A DNA stretch of 64,000 nucleotides from Mycolicibacter sinensis (GTDB lineage: Bacteria; Actinomycetota; Actinomycetes; Mycobacteriales; Mycobacteriaceae). The translations under genes were made by a program, and so were the position numbers. The notes below the pieces were generated by a model. It searched no databases. It had not been told where the DNA came from and worked only from the letters and a program-made list of their open reading frames with translations. Below are positions 38,039-47,310 of this stretch, in pieces. The stretch spans positions 1 to 64,000 of the forward strand of contig NZ_LZJK01000063.1 in the NCBI RefSeq assembly GCF_001667945.1, given 5' to 3'. The stretch's first letter is position 1; the number at the start of each line of letters is the position of its first letter.

Positions 38039-39070
38039 TCACCCGCTGACCCGGCCCTGGACCACCGGCAGCCCCGGATCGGTGGCCACGTCCAGCGGCG
38101 ACGGCGGCGCCCCGGCTGCGATCAGGTGCGCCGCAAACGATGCGATCATCGCCCCGTTGTCGGTGCACAACCGCAGCGGCGGGATACGCAACGTCAGACC
38201 GGCTGCCGTGCACCGCTGTTCGGCCAGCTCGCGCAGCCGGGAGTTGGCGGCCACCCCGCCGGCGATCAGCAGCGTGCCGACCCCGAGGTCGGTGGCAGCC
38301 CGCACCGCTTTGGCCGTCAAAACGTCGGCGACCGATTCCTGGAAGCCGGCCGCCACATCGGCCGGGACGAAGTCGGGGTTGCGCTCCACGTACCGGGCCA
38401 CCGCGGTTTTCAGCCCGGAGAAGCTGAACGCGTAGGGCGCGTCGCGCGGGCCGGTCATTCCGCGCGGGAAAGTGATCGCCTCACGGTCGCCGGTGCGGGC
38501 CAGCTCGTCGAGCACCCGCCCGCCCGGGTAGCCCAACCCGAGCAGCCGGGCCACCTTGTCGTAGGCCTCCCCGGCGGCGTCGTCAACGGTGCTGCCCAGC
38601 TCGACGATCGGCTCCGCCAGTGATCGCACGTGCAGCAGGTGGGTGTGGCCGCCGGAGACCAGCAGGCCCACGCATTCGGGCAGCGGCCCGTGGGCATAGA
38701 CGTCGGCGGCCAGGTGCCCGCCCAGGTGGTTGACGGCGTAGAACGGCACGTCCCAGGCGGCGGCGTAGGCCTTGGCCGCGGCAGCGCCCACCAGCAGCGC
38801 GCCGGCCAGCCCCGGTCCGATGGTGGTCGCCACCGCGTCGGGACGCTGCACGCCGGCGGTCGCCAGCGCCCGGCGCATGGTGGGGCCCAGCGCCTCCAGG
38901 TGCGCCCGCGACGCGATCTCGGGCACCACCCCGCCGAAACGGGTGTGCTCTTCGACGCTGGAGGCCACCTCGTCGGCCAGCAGCTCCAGTGTGCCGTCGG
39001 GGTTCAGCTTGGTGATGCCGACACCTGTTTCGTCGCAGGAGGATTCGATAGCGAGCACGATGGTCGTCAT
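38039..39070 (-). CDS. tsaD: tRNA N6-threonylcarbamoyladenosine synthase catalytic subunit TsaD
   Basis: TsaD transfers the threonylcarbamoyl group to A37 of ANN-decoding tRNAs. The 343-residue protein carries IESSCDETG, the metal-binding pair H115/H119 in [11 protein letters not shown], the GGHTHLL motif, and [12 protein letters not shown] near the C-terminus. The ATG at 39070 overlaps the TsaB-RimI stop by 4 bp and gives a length close to the family norm. It is the last gene of the alr-to-tsaD chain. The CIRCE element and groES promoter lie downstream of its stop, on the same strand. Confidence 0.96.
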   Translation of the reverse strand: MTTIVLAIESSCDETGVGITKLNPDGTLELLADEVASSVEEHTRFGGVVPEIASRAHLEALGPTMRRALATAGVQRPDAVATTIGPGLAGALLVGAAAAKAYAAAWDVPFYAVNHLGGHLAADVYAHGPLPECVGLLVSGGHTHLLHVRSLAEPIVELGSTVDDAAGEAYDKVARLLGLGYPGGRVLDELARTGDREAITFPRGMTGPRDAPYAFSFSGLKTAVARYVERNPDFVPADVAAGFQESVADVLTAKAVRAATDLGVGTLLIAGGVAANSRLRELAEQRCTAAGLTLRIPPLRLCTDNGAMIASFAAHLIAAGAPPSPLDVATDPGLPVVQGRVSG

Positions 39071-40143
39071 GAACGGGCCTCCCGCCGCATCATGTAGGCG
39101 TCGGCGCCATTGCGGTAGTAGCGCTTGCGTACTGCGGTCTCGACGAAGCCGACGTCGCGGTAGAGCCCGATCGCCGCGGCGTTGTCGGTGCGAACCTCCA
39201 GGTGCACGACGCCGCCATCGGCGTAGGCCAGCAGGTCCGCCAGCAGCTGGCGGCCGATCCCGCGGCCCTGGTGGGCCGGGGCCACCCCGATGGTGTGCAC
39301 CTCGAACTCGAACGGCGGGGTACGACCCAGCCGGGCGATGCCGCCGTAGCCGACCAGGGTGTCGCCGATGCGGGCTGCGACGTAATGGTGGTCGCGGGCA
39401 CCGATCGCTCGCCGGAAGGCCGCGGCCGGCCACGGGTCGTCGCCGCCGAACAGCTGCGCCTCCAGTTCGGCGCAGCGCGCCGCGTCGGATTCGACCAACG
39501 GGCCGAGGGTGACCAGCGGCGTGGCGGACGCCGCCGGCTTGGCGTCGGGCCGGCGCAGGTACATCGGCACCAGCGGCCCCGGTTCGGCGTCCCAATCCCC
39601 CACGGCGGCAACCAGTCCCGCCGACGTCGGGAAGGGCACGTCGAGTGTCGGCAGGCCGAACAGTCCGGCGTGTGCGGGCGAGCCGGCCACCGCGACGGCG
39701 TCGCCGGGGTCGACATCGGCCGGGGCGCTCACCGCCGGGCCGGCCACCCGTATCCCGTCGCGGTAGCGGGCCCAGTAGACCTCGCGGCGCCGGGCGTCGG
39801 TGACCACCAGGGCCGCGCCGGTGGTGTGCGTCCCGATCGCGTCCAGACTGCATACGCCGTAGACCGGGATGCCCAGGGCGTGGCCGTAGGCGGCGGCACT
39901 GGCCATCCCGACCCGCAGCCCGGTGAACGGCCCCGGCCCGCAGCCCACCACCACCGCGGCCAGATCGGCCATGCCCAACCCAGCATCGGCCAGGGCGGCC
40001 AGCACATTGGGGGTGAGCCGCTCGGCGTGCGCCCGGGCGTCCACGGTGAGCCGCTCGGCCAGCACCGTGCATCGGTCTGGGGCCACCAGGCCGGCGGTGA
40101 CCGCGGGCGTGGCGGTGTCGATAGCCAGGATCGCCCCCGTCAT
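39067..40143 (-). CDS. tsaB-rimI: TsaB-RimI fusion: t6A complex subunit plus ribosomal protein N-acetyltransferase
   Basis: One continuous frame of 358 residues joins two proteins that are separate in M. tuberculosis. Residues 1-200 are TsaB ([30 protein letters not shown]), the dimerization partner of TsaD. Residues about 210-358 are RimI (a GNAT acetyltransferase), with the acetyl-CoA motif QGRGIG at 292-297 and the conserved [16 protein letters not shown]. There is no stop or frameshift at the junction and only a short linker (KPAASATP). The ATG at 40143 overlaps tsaE by 4 bp, and the gene overlaps tsaD by 4 bp. RimI-type GNATs acetylate ribosomal S18, and possibly other targets. Confidence 0.93.
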   Translation of the reverse strand: MTGAILAIDTATPAVTAGLVAPDRCTVLAERLTVDARAHAERLTPNVLAALADAGLGMADLAAVVVGCGPGPFTGLRVGMASAAAYGHALGIPVYGVCSLDAIGTHTTGAALVVTDARRREVYWARYRDGIRVAGPAVSAPADVDPGDAVAVAGSPAHAGLFGLPTLDVPFPTSAGLVAAVGDWDAEPGPLVPMYLRRPDAKPAASATPLVTLGPLVESDAARCAELEAQLFGGDDPWPAAAFRRAIGARDHHYVAARIGDTLVGYGGIARLGRTPPFEFEVHTIGVAPAHQGRGIGRQLLADLLAYADGGVVHLEVRTDNAAAIGLYRDVGFVETAVRKRYYRNGADAYMMRREARS

Positions 40144-40595
40144 GGCGCGTACCACCGCCAGGTCGCGGTACGCGTCTCGGATTCGGCGCCCCGTTCCAGC
40201 CGGATGTCCAGGTGCCGTTCGGAGAGCCGCTCGGCCAGGCCCTCGCCCCACTCCACCACGACGACGGCGTCGTCGAGTTCGGTGTCCAGGTCCAGTGAGT
40301 CCAACTCGGCCAACAGGTCCAGGCCCGACTCGTCGAGCAGCCGGTAGAGGTCGACGTGGATCATCGCCGGGGTTCCGGGCCGGCGGGGCCGATGTTCGCG
40401 GGCCAGCACGAATGTCGGCGAGGTGACCGGCCCGTCGACGTCGAGCGCCTGGGCGATTCCCTTGGCCAGCACCGTTTTTCCGGCGCCGAGCGGCCCGGAC
40501 AGCACCACCACGTCGCCGGCGCGCAGCTGGGCGCCGAGTAGCGCTCCCAACGCGATGGTGTCTTCGACTGTCGCCAGGGTCTGCGTTTCAGCCAC
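40140..40595 (-). CDS. tsaE: TsaE, ATPase of the t6A tRNA modification complex
   Basis: TsaE is the small ATPase that drives turnover of the TsaB-TsaD complex. The 151-residue protein has the P-loop GPLGAGKT at about 37-44, the [11 protein letters not shown] switch region, and the VDLYRL / VVEWGEG segments typical of the family. The 5' end overlaps the upstream hydrolase gene by 8 bp and the 3' end overlaps tsaB-rimI by 4 bp, so the chain is translationally coupled. Confidence 0.94.
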   Translation of the reverse strand: MAETQTLATVEDTIALGALLGAQLRAGDVVVLSGPLGAGKTVLAKGIAQALDVDGPVTSPTFVLAREHRPRRPGTPAMIHVDLYRLLDESGLDLLAELDSLDLDTELDDAVVVVEWGEGLAERLSERHLDIRLERGAESETRTATWRWYAP

Positions 40596-41694
40596 TGCGC
40601 CCCGCCTTCCGGCGCAGCCGGCGGGTCAGGGTCACGCGGCGCGGCGTGGCCCGCTCGACCAACCGCACCAGCGCGTCGTCGATGACGTCGGGTTCCTCCA
40701 ACTGCACCAGATGGCCGGCACCGGGCACGATCACCAGCTCGCAATCCCACAGCGCGGCCGCCATCGCCCGCGAATAGCCGGGCGGGGTCAGCAGATCGCG
40801 GTCACCGCAGGCGACCAGGGTCGGGATCTTGGCCAGGGTGGCAAGCGCGGCGCTCTCGTCGTGCACCTCCAGGGCGTGCAGAAAACCCACCATGGTGGCG
40901 ACCGGGGTGGTGTGCATCATCTCCTCGGAGAACGCCACCACGCTCGGACTGATCTCGTCGGTGCCGTAGGAGGCCGCCCGCAGGATCGGCGCGATCACCC
41001 GGCGGGCGGCGCCCCGGCCGCGGTGCACCAGCTTCGGCGCGTAGCGCACGCTGAACTGGACCGCCTCCAACGCCGGGTTGCGCAGGATCTCCCCCAACGG
41101 GGAACGCGAAACCCCTTTGGCCGCCGAAGAGATCAGTGCCACGCCGACGATCCGGTTGCCGTAGCGCGCGGGGAACTGCCGGGCGTGCGACAGCACGGTC
41201 ATGCCACCCATCGAATGCCCGACCAGCACCACCGGACCGCGCGGCGCGGCCACCTGCAGCACCGCCTCCAGGTCCTGGCCGAGCCGCGGCACGGTGTAGG
41301 TGGCGGGCGAGGCGACGGTGGAGTCGCCGTGGCCGCGCTGGTCATAGAAGACCATCCGGACCTGGTCGCCCCATTCGGCGGTCAGGCGGGCCCGCTGAAA
41401 GTGGAAAGATCCCATGCGCAAACAGAATCCGTGGGCGAACACCACGGTCAGCGGCGCGTTGCGCGGGCCCACGTCGCGGACCGCCAGTTCGACACCGTCG
41501 TCGGTGACCACCACCGAACTGTGGTCGTGCGCGAGGATGTCGAAATCCTCGGCGGCGTAAGGGTCTTCGATGGTGGTGCGACGGGTCACCGACCGCGCGA
41601 CGGTGGATCCGGCGATGGTTCCGACGGCCGCCAATCCGGCCGCACCGGCCAGCCAGCCACCGGCTCGCAGGTTGGCGCGCCGCTTAGCTGACAT
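40588..41694 (-). CDS. Alpha/beta hydrolase with N-terminal membrane segment
   Basis: This 368-residue alpha/beta hydrolase has an Arg-rich N-terminus and a hydrophobic segment at about 13-32, which could anchor it or act as a signal. The fold shows [12 protein letters not shown] (oxyanion loop), the nucleophile elbow [11 protein letters not shown], an acidic residue after the [10 protein letters not shown] strand, and the His in [11 protein letters not shown]. The catalytic triad therefore appears complete. It lies between alr and tsaE and overlaps both (11 and 8 bp). I do not know its substrate; an ester or lipase-like role is likely. Confidence 0.86.
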   Translation of the reverse strand: MSAKRRANLRAGGWLAGAAGLAAVGTIAGSTVARSVTRRTTIEDPYAAEDFDILAHDHSSVVVTDDGVELAVRDVGPRNAPLTVVFAHGFCLRMGSFHFQRARLTAEWGDQVRMVFYDQRGHGDSTVASPATYTVPRLGQDLEAVLQVAAPRGPVVLVGHSMGGMTVLSHARQFPARYGNRIVGVALISSAAKGVSRSPLGEILRNPALEAVQFSVRYAPKLVHRGRGAARRVIAPILRAASYGTDEISPSVVAFSEEMMHTTPVATMVGFLHALEVHDESAALATLAKIPTLVACGDRDLLTPPGYSRAMAAALWDCELVIVPGAGHLVQLEEPDVIDDALVRLVERATPRRVTLTRRLRRKAGRSG

Positions 41695-42838
41695 CGCCGC
41701 CCCGATACGTCCTGGCGACCCGCCCGCGCGGACTGTTCACCACCTCGTAGTGGATGGTGCCCAGCTGGTCGGCCCAGTCCTGGGCCAGCGGCTCGCCGCC
41801 CGCGCCGGACCCGAACAAGACGACCTCATCGCCCTCGGTGACGTCGACCGGCCCGGGGCCGAGGTCGACGACGAACTGGTCCATGCACACCCGCCCGACG
41901 CTGCGCCGGCGCCGGCCGTTGATCAACACGTCGAACCGTCCGCTCAGCGGGCGGAACACCCCGTCGGCGTAGCCCATCGGGACCAGCGCGACGGTAGTGT
42001 CGGCCTCGGCGATCCAGGTGTGCCCGTAGGAGACACCCTCCCCCGCTCGGATCGAGCGCACCAGCACCACAACGGATTTCAGCGTCATCGCGGGAACGAG
42101 TCCCATGGCGCCACGCTCCGGGATGGGGCTCAGACCGTACACGGCGATTCCCGGCCGCACCATGTCGAAGGCCAGGTCGGGCCGGGTCATCACCCCGGCC
42201 GAATTCGCCAGGTGCGCCACCTCGAAGTTCAGGCCCTGATCGCGGGCCAGGCGCAACATGTCGGAGAACCGCTCAGCCTGAAGGTCGTTGACCGGATTGG
42301 CGGCTTCGTCGGCGCAGGCCAGATGCGACATCAGGCCCCGCACCCGGATCGCGTCCTCGGAAACAGCGCGGCGCAGGGCGCTCAGCAGCTCGGGGTAACC
42401 GGCCGCGCCGACACCGTTGCGGTTCATCCCGGTGTCGGCCTTGACCGTCACCGTCGCCGTGCGGCCGGTGCGGGTCACGGCGTCGAGCAGCTCGTCGAGC
42501 TGGCGCACCGAGGAGACCGCGATCTGCACGTCGGCGGCCAAGGCGGGCGCGAAGTCGGTGTCGGGGCCGTGTAGCCACGCCAGCACCGGTGCGGTGATGC
42601 CGGCTGCCCGCAACGCCAGCGCCTCATCGACGGTGGCGACCCCGAGTTCGGCGGCACCGGCGGCCAGCGCAGCCCGGGCCACCTGCGCCGCGCCGTGACC
42701 GTAGCCGTCGGCTTTGACCACCGCCATCAGCTCGGCGGCACCGGCCTGCTCGGACAGCACCTGCACGTTGTGGGCGATGGCGTCCAGGTCCACCAGCGCC
42801 TCGCCGAGCAGTCCGGCCGTTCGGGATGTGGCAGTCAT
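41684..42838 (-). CDS. alr: Alanine racemase
   Basis: Alr interconverts L- and D-alanine for peptidoglycan and is the target of D-cycloserine. The 384-residue protein has the PLP lysine in [11 protein letters not shown] (K42), the N-terminal barrel, and the opposing catalytic Tyr in GVSYGHTW. The C-terminal domain has [13 protein letters not shown]. The start follows the family ([20 protein letters not shown]). It heads the overlapping chain alr, hydrolase, tsaE, tsaB-rimI, tsaD. The promoter should lie in the 91 bp between it and gadB, which includes an AT-richer patch. Confidence 0.96.
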   Translation of the reverse strand: MTATSRTAGLLGEALVDLDAIAHNVQVLSEQAGAAELMAVVKADGYGHGAAQVARAALAAGAAELGVATVDEALALRAAGITAPVLAWLHGPDTDFAPALAADVQIAVSSVRQLDELLDAVTRTGRTATVTVKADTGMNRNGVGAAGYPELLSALRRAVSEDAIRVRGLMSHLACADEAANPVNDLQAERFSDMLRLARDQGLNFEVAHLANSAGVMTRPDLAFDMVRPGIAVYGLSPIPERGAMGLVPAMTLKSVVVLVRSIRAGEGVSYGHTWIAEADTTVALVPMGYADGVFRPLSGRFDVLINGRRRRSVGRVCMDQFVVDLGPGPVDVTEGDEVVLFGSGAGGEPLAQDWADQLGTIHYEVVNSPRGRVARTYRGGDVS

Positions 42839-42929
42839 GTCACTGCCATTCTTTCATCCGCGTCGAATGTCGCGTTAATGCACATCGTCGACGGTTTTGC
42901 GTAACACAACCCGACGTTCGGCGAAGGGA

Positions 42930-44315
42930 TCAATGCGAGAAGTGCTGCTCGTCGTCGTAGTGTCCGCCGGGTTTGACCCGGTCCAGGGCGGTCACCGATT
43001 TCATGATGTCGTCGAACAGCGCCCGGGCGAGATCCGCCGACAGCCCCTCGCGGACCACCACCCGCAGCACCGCGACGTCCTCGGCACCCTCGGGCATGGT
43101 GTAGGCCGGGACCTGCCAGCCGAAGGTGCGCAGCTCATGGGAGACGTCGAACTCGGTGTAGCCGCGGTCACCGGCCAGCCGGCAGCTCACCACCGGGATC
43201 GCCGAACCGTCGCTGATCACCTCGAAGTGCTCGGACGCGGCCAGCTGGTGGCTCAGCCAGCGGGCGGTGTCAGACAGGGTCCGCATCACCTCGGTGTAGC
43301 CGCTGCGGCCCAGCCGCAGGAAGTTGTAGTACTGGCCGACGACCTGGTTGCCCGGCCGGGAGAAGTTCAGCGTGAAGGTGGGCATGTCCCCGCCCAGGTA
43401 GTTCACCCGGAACACCAGTTCCTCGGGCAGCTGCTCGGCGTTACGCCACACCACGAACCCGATGCCGGGGTAGGTCAGCCCGTATTTGTGGCCGCTGACG
43501 TTGATCGACACCACCCGTGGCAGCCGGAAGTCCCACTTGAGGTCCGGGTGCAAAAACGGCACCACGAACCCGCCGCTGGCCGCGTCCACGTGCACGGGCA
43601 CGTCCACGCCGCCCCCCGCGGCCAGCTTGTCCAGGGCCGCGCAGATCGCCGCGACGGGCTCCAGCTCGCCGGTGTAGGTGGTGCCCAGGATCGCCACCAC
43701 CCCGATGGTGTTCTCGTCGACGGCGTCGATAACCTGCTCCGGGGTGATCACGTAGCGGCCCTCGGCCATCGGCAGGTACCGCGGTTCGACGTCGAAGTAG
43801 CGGCAGAACTTCTCCCACACCACCTGGACGTTGGAGCCCATCACCAGATTGGGGGTGCGCCCCTGCCAATCCGCGGTCTTGGCCCGCCAGCGCCATTTCA
43901 GCGCCAGCCCGCCGAGCATCACCGCCTCGGACGACCCGACGGTGGACACCCCGATGGCGCTGGCCGGGTCGTCGTCGCGCAGGTTCTCGGCGTGGAACAA
44001 GTCGGCGACCATCGACACGCAGCGCTGCTCGATGGCCGCGGTGGCCGGGTACTCGTCCTTGTCGATCATGTTCTTGTCGAACGACTCCGCCATCAGCGTG
44101 GACGCCTCGGGGTCCATCCAGGTGGTGACGAAGGTGGCCAGGTTCAGCCGGGAGCTGCCATCCAGCATGAGTTCGTCGTGGATGAAGCGATAGGCGGCCT
44201 GCGGATCCATCGGGTCGTCGGGCATCCGCAACGCCGGCACCGGCGCGGTGAACATCCGGCCGGTGTAGGCGGGGGCGACGGTGTGCGCGGGTACGGACGG
44301 GTGCGAATGGGTCAC
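42930..44315 (-). CDS. gadB: Glutamate decarboxylase
   Basis: GadB is a PLP enzyme that converts glutamate to GABA, consuming a proton, and supports acid tolerance. The 461-residue protein has the PLP lysine in INVSGHKYGLTYPG, the HVDAASGGFVVPF aspartate motif, and the GSSEAVMLGGLALKWRWR segment. The GTG start lies 8 bp after nnr with a GGAG site and is the family start, so the two are probably cotranscribed. M. tuberculosis has this gene in the same relative order. The C-terminus ends EEQHFSH as in bacterial GadB, where that His plugs the active site at neutral pH. Confidence 0.95.
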   Translation of the reverse strand: MTHSHPSVPAHTVAPAYTGRMFTAPVPALRMPDDPMDPQAAYRFIHDELMLDGSSRLNLATFVTTWMDPEASTLMAESFDKNMIDKDEYPATAAIEQRCVSMVADLFHAENLRDDDPASAIGVSTVGSSEAVMLGGLALKWRWRAKTADWQGRTPNLVMGSNVQVVWEKFCRYFDVEPRYLPMAEGRYVITPEQVIDAVDENTIGVVAILGTTYTGELEPVAAICAALDKLAAGGGVDVPVHVDAASGGFVVPFLHPDLKWDFRLPRVVSINVSGHKYGLTYPGIGFVVWRNAEQLPEELVFRVNYLGGDMPTFTLNFSRPGNQVVGQYYNFLRLGRSGYTEVMRTLSDTARWLSHQLAASEHFEVISDGSAIPVVSCRLAGDRGYTEFDVSHELRTFGWQVPAYTMPEGAEDVAVLRVVVREGLSADLARALFDDIMKSVTALDRVKPGGHYDDEQHFSH

Positions 44316-44323
44316 GGAGACTC

Positions 44324-45796
44324 CTATAACTCGGCGACGGCGGTGCGGATGTGAGCCAGGATGTGCGACGCCGACGTCGGGGTGTCGCCGGGTCCGGGGT
44401 CGGCGGCCGCGGCCGCAGCAGCGCGGGTGTGCACGAACGCGGCAGCGGCAGCAGCTTGGGCGGCGGGCAGTCCGGACGCCAGCAGAGCGCCGATCATCCC
44501 GGACAGCACGTCGCCGGAGCCGGCGGTGGCCGCCCAGGATCCGCCCGCCGGGTTGAGATAGACCGGGCCGCGGTGTTGGTGCGGCGGTCCCAGCTTCGCC
44601 TCTCCTCCGTCGAGCCTCGCTGAACCGCCGGGGTCCGCGATGACGGTGACGTGGCCCTTAAGTAGCACGGTGGCACCGAACTTCTCGGCCAACTCCTGTG
44701 CCGCGCCGACCCGGTCGGGCCCGGGCGGGTGCCCGGCCAGCCGGGCGTATTCGCCGGCATGCGGGGTGAGCACGGTCGGGGCCTGTCGGTCGGCCACCAG
44801 TGACGGGTGGGCGGCCAGGATGGTCAACGCGTCGGCGTCGACGATCACCGGCAAGTCGGTGCCCAGGGCGAACCACAGCGCCGCGGCGCCCGCCTCGTCG
44901 GTGCCCAGTCCCGGCCCGACGACCCAGGCCTGCACTCGCCCGGCGGCCGCCGGGCTGGGCGCAGCGACCACCTCGGGCCAGTGCGAAACCACTTGGGTAG
45001 CAGCACTTCCGGCGTAGCGCACCATGCCGGAGGTGGCGGCCACCGCCGCGCCGGCGCACAAGATGGCCGCGCCCGGGTAGGTCGCCGAGCCGGCCAGGAT
45101 CCCGGTGACGCCCTGGGTGTACTTGTCGTCGCGTGGGCCCGGCGCCGGCCAGCACGCCTCGACGTCGGCCGCGGTCAACGAGTGGATATCGGTGGCCGGC
45201 AGGTCCAGGCCGATATCGACCAGTTCGACGCGGCCGCAGTCCCCCAGTGCGTGCACCGGTTTGAGGCCGCCGAAAGTGACGGTGAGCGCGGCGTGCACCG
45301 CCGGGCCATCGGCCGCGCCGGTGTGCGGGTCCAGGCCGCTGGGAAGGTCGACGGCCACTACCGGGATGCCCTCGGCGCCGGCGAAGACCTCGGCGGCGTT
45401 CGGGCGCAGCGCGCCGCGCCCGGAGATCCCGACCACCCCGTCGATCACCAGATCCGTTGCGGGCGGCACGGCTTCGACGATCCGGCCGCCGGCCCGCTTG
45501 AAGGCCGCCAGCCCTTTGGCGTGGGCGCGCTCCGGGTTGAGCAGGATCGCGGTGGCCGCCGCGCCCCGCCGGCGCAGAAACGTGGCCGCCCACAGCGCGT
45601 CACCGCCGTTGTCGCCGGACCCCACCACCGCGCAAACGCTGCGGCCGGCCACCCCGCCGGTGCGGGAGGTGAGTTCCCGGGCGATCGCGGTGGCCAGGCC
45701 GAAGGCGGCCCGGCGCATCAGGGCGCCGTCAGGCAGGCTCGCCAGCAGGGGCGCCTCGGCGGCGCGGATCGCCTCGACGCTGTAGTAGTGCCGCAT
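44324..45796 (-). CDS. nnr: Bifunctional NAD(P)H-hydrate epimerase / dehydratase
   Basis: This repair enzyme restores NADH/NADPH from their hydrated forms. Residues 1-210 are the NnrE epimerase domain (SVEAIRAAEAPLLA, VGSGDNGGDALWAA and SGLDPHTG). Residues about 225-490 are the ADP/ATP-dependent NnrD dehydratase, a ribokinase-like fold with VTGILAGSATYPGA, TPHAGEYARLAG and GSGDVLSGMIGALLA. The length of 490 fits the fused form. It starts 6 bp after vapC and is followed by gadB after 8 bp, an unusually tight grouping with a toxin-antitoxin pair. Confidence 0.93.
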   Translation of the reverse strand: MRHYYSVEAIRAAEAPLLASLPDGALMRRAAFGLATAIARELTSRTGGVAGRSVCAVVGSGDNGGDALWAATFLRRRGAAATAILLNPERAHAKGLAAFKRAGGRIVEAVPPATDLVIDGVVGISGRGALRPNAAEVFAGAEGIPVVAVDLPSGLDPHTGAADGPAVHAALTVTFGGLKPVHALGDCGRVELVDIGLDLPATDIHSLTAADVEACWPAPGPRDDKYTQGVTGILAGSATYPGAAILCAGAAVAATSGMVRYAGSAATQVVSHWPEVVAAPSPAAAGRVQAWVVGPGLGTDEAGAAALWFALGTDLPVIVDADALTILAAHPSLVADRQAPTVLTPHAGEYARLAGHPPGPDRVGAAQELAEKFGATVLLKGHVTVIADPGGSARLDGGEAKLGPPHQHRGPVYLNPAGGSWAATAGSGDVLSGMIGALLASGLPAAQAAAAAAFVHTRAAAAAAADPGPGDTPTSASHILAHIRTAVAEL

Positions 45797-45802
45797 TACC
45801 GA

Positions 45803-46198
45803 TCAGACTTCCATACCCGGCGAGGCGACCGGAAGGCCGAGCGAGCGGGCGACGGTTGCCACCGGCTGGTCGTACGTGACGAGGGCAATCAGATCCGGTC
45901 CGAGCGCCTGCGCTGACGCGACATGGATGGCGTCGAGGGCTCTCAGGCGGCCAGGCAGAGTCGCGGCCCGGTCGCGGATGTCGGACGTGACCTCCAGCTC
46001 GTCGTAGTCACGCAGAAGCTCGTCCATCAGGCTTGGGAAGCTGCCCATCTGATCGCAGTTGCGCACCGTCTCAATGAGACCGACGGTACTGGTGGCCCCG
46101 CGAAACTCGGCGTGAGCCGAAAGAAACTCACCGAGCTCGGCCGCATTGGGACGTTCGGTCACGAGAGTGACCAGAGCCGACGCATCCAGATAAATCAC
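45803..46198 (-). CDS. vapC: VapC-type PIN-domain toxin
   Basis: This 131-residue PIN-domain ribonuclease toxin has the four acidic positions of a PIN active site: Asp5 in IYLDASAL, a Glu near residue 43 in GLIETVRN, an Asp near residue 89 in LRALDAIHVASAQ, and an Asp near residue 109 in VTYDQP. VapC toxins cleave specific RNAs, often tRNAs, when free of antitoxin. The start overlaps the antitoxin stop by 4 bp. The next gene, nnr, follows after 6 bp. The RNA target cannot be inferred. Confidence 0.92.
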   Translation of the reverse strand: MIYLDASALVTLVTERPNAAELGEFLSAHAEFRGATSTVGLIETVRNCDQMGSFPSLMDELLRDYDELEVTSDIRDRAATLPGRLRALDAIHVASAQALGPDLIALVTYDQPVATVARSLGLPVASPGMEV

Positions 46199-46548
46199 GG
46201 CTTGCTCTCGCCGGACGCCTTACCCCTGGCCTCCACTTCCTCCCGGAAGTCGCGCTCCCAGTCGCTCTCGCTGTAGCGATCTTCGAGCAAGGCGTGGAGA
46301 GGATCGGGGGCACCTTCCGGCAGCTTGATCCGGGTGAACGTATCGAGGTCCGCCAGCGTTTTCCCCGACCGATGCAGTGCCCCGGACGCCTCCAGTTCCT
46401 CGATCCGGCTGCGCTTCTTCGGCGGGGCCGGGCTCAGCGTGGCGATCACCTTGCCGTGCCGGGTGATCTCCAGCGTTTCGCCGTTCTCGGCGCGGGCGAA
46501 CATCGCGCTGGGGTTGTAGGAGAACTCACGAATCGACACCGTCGCCAT
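46195..46548 (-). CDS. vapB: Phd/YefM-type antitoxin paired with VapC
   Basis: This 117-residue antitoxin has a Phd/YefM N-terminal domain (VSIREFSYNPSAMFARAENGETLEITRHGKVIATL). Its acidic C-terminal tail would wrap the toxin (DRYSESDWERDFREEVEARG). It is the upstream gene of the pair, as is usual. A pair of CCTACA direct repeats lies 21-36 bp upstream and could be the operator for autoregulation. Confidence 0.9.
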   Translation of the reverse strand: MATVSIREFSYNPSAMFARAENGETLEITRHGKVIATLSPAPPKKRSRIEELEASGALHRSGKTLADLDTFTRIKLPEGAPDPLHALLEDRYSESDWERDFREEVEARGKASGESKP

Positions 46549-46568
46549 CAGCGCCTCCCGAGAAAGTA

Positions 46569-46584
46569 CCTACATGTGCCTACA
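46569..46584 (-). promoter_or_regulatory. Direct repeats in the vapBC promoter (candidate operator)
   Basis: Two identical CCTACA hexamers begin at 46569 and 46579, spaced by one helical turn (10 bp), just upstream of the antitoxin start. A dimeric Phd/YefM antitoxin could bind both on the same face. A role as operator is inference. Confidence 0.5.
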
Positions 46585-46591
46585 ACGGTAA

Positions 46592-47206
46592 CTACCGCGC
46601 CGCGTGTCGCGTTATCGGATAACAGGCCAATCCGATGAGCACCGCCGCCGCGTGACCGATCGCGGTGAAATCGGGGTTGAGCACCAGCGGCACGGTGAAG
46701 ATGACCACCAGCGCGGCCAGATAGCCCCAGCGCCATGGCCGCCGGATCCGGTAGGTCAGCACCGCCATCACGCCCACCAGGAAGTAGCTGACGCCGATGT
46801 CGCGGGCGTAGGTCAGCCGTTCGGATTCCTCGTGCAGGTGGATCAGCACGTACAGGGCGCCCTCGCTGACGTAGGTGGCACCGACATGGGAGATCAGCCC
46901 GACCATCAGCCAGCGCAGGTGGCCCAGCCAATGCTCGGCGGGCGCCAGAAACAGCGTGAACAGCACCAGATACGGCGACCAGTCCTTGCCGTCGATCCAC
47001 AGCAGGCTGGAGACCAGCACCTCCAGTGGGTCGGTGGCCAGGTGGTGCAGGTTGGTGGACTGCTCGACGAGCATGGTGTGCAGTCGCCGGCCGACCATGT
47101 GCTGGATGACGGTGGTGACCCCCAGCACCGCCAACCATAGGTAGGTCAGCGGGGCGTTGTGCACGAAATGCCACGCCGCCGACAGGCGGCTTTTCACGTC
47201 GGTCAC
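46592..47206 (-). CDS. Rhomboid-like polytopic membrane protein
   Basis: This 204-residue protein has six hydrophobic segments, at roughly 17-37, 60-80, 93-115, 120-140, 150-170 and 175-195. It resembles a rhomboid-like family found in actinobacteria and M. tuberculosis Rv3434c. The usual rhomboid serine motif GxSG is not obvious: HVGATYVSEGALY and the later GHAAAVLIGL are the nearest. It may therefore be an inactive rhomboid-like protein. The GTG at 47206 is preferred; a longer frame to 47332 would add a non-hydrophobic extension. It lies on the same strand as vapBC, 43 bp before it. Confidence 0.65.
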   Translation of the reverse strand: MTDVKSRLSAAWHFVHNAPLTYLWLAVLGVTTVIQHMVGRRLHTMLVEQSTNLHHLATDPLEVLVSSLLWIDGKDWSPYLVLFTLFLAPAEHWLGHLRWLMVGLISHVGATYVSEGALYVLIHLHEESERLTYARDIGVSYFLVGVMAVLTYRIRRPWRWGYLAALVVIFTVPLVLNPDFTAIGHAAAVLIGLACYPITRHAAR

Positions 47207-47310
47207 GGCGTACAGCGTTACATGACCGGTTGTTGTGGGCCATCCACTGCTACCGTCTCCTGAATCAGGCCGTCCGTTTGCGACCGGCACCGACGGGATG
47301 GGGTGCACCG

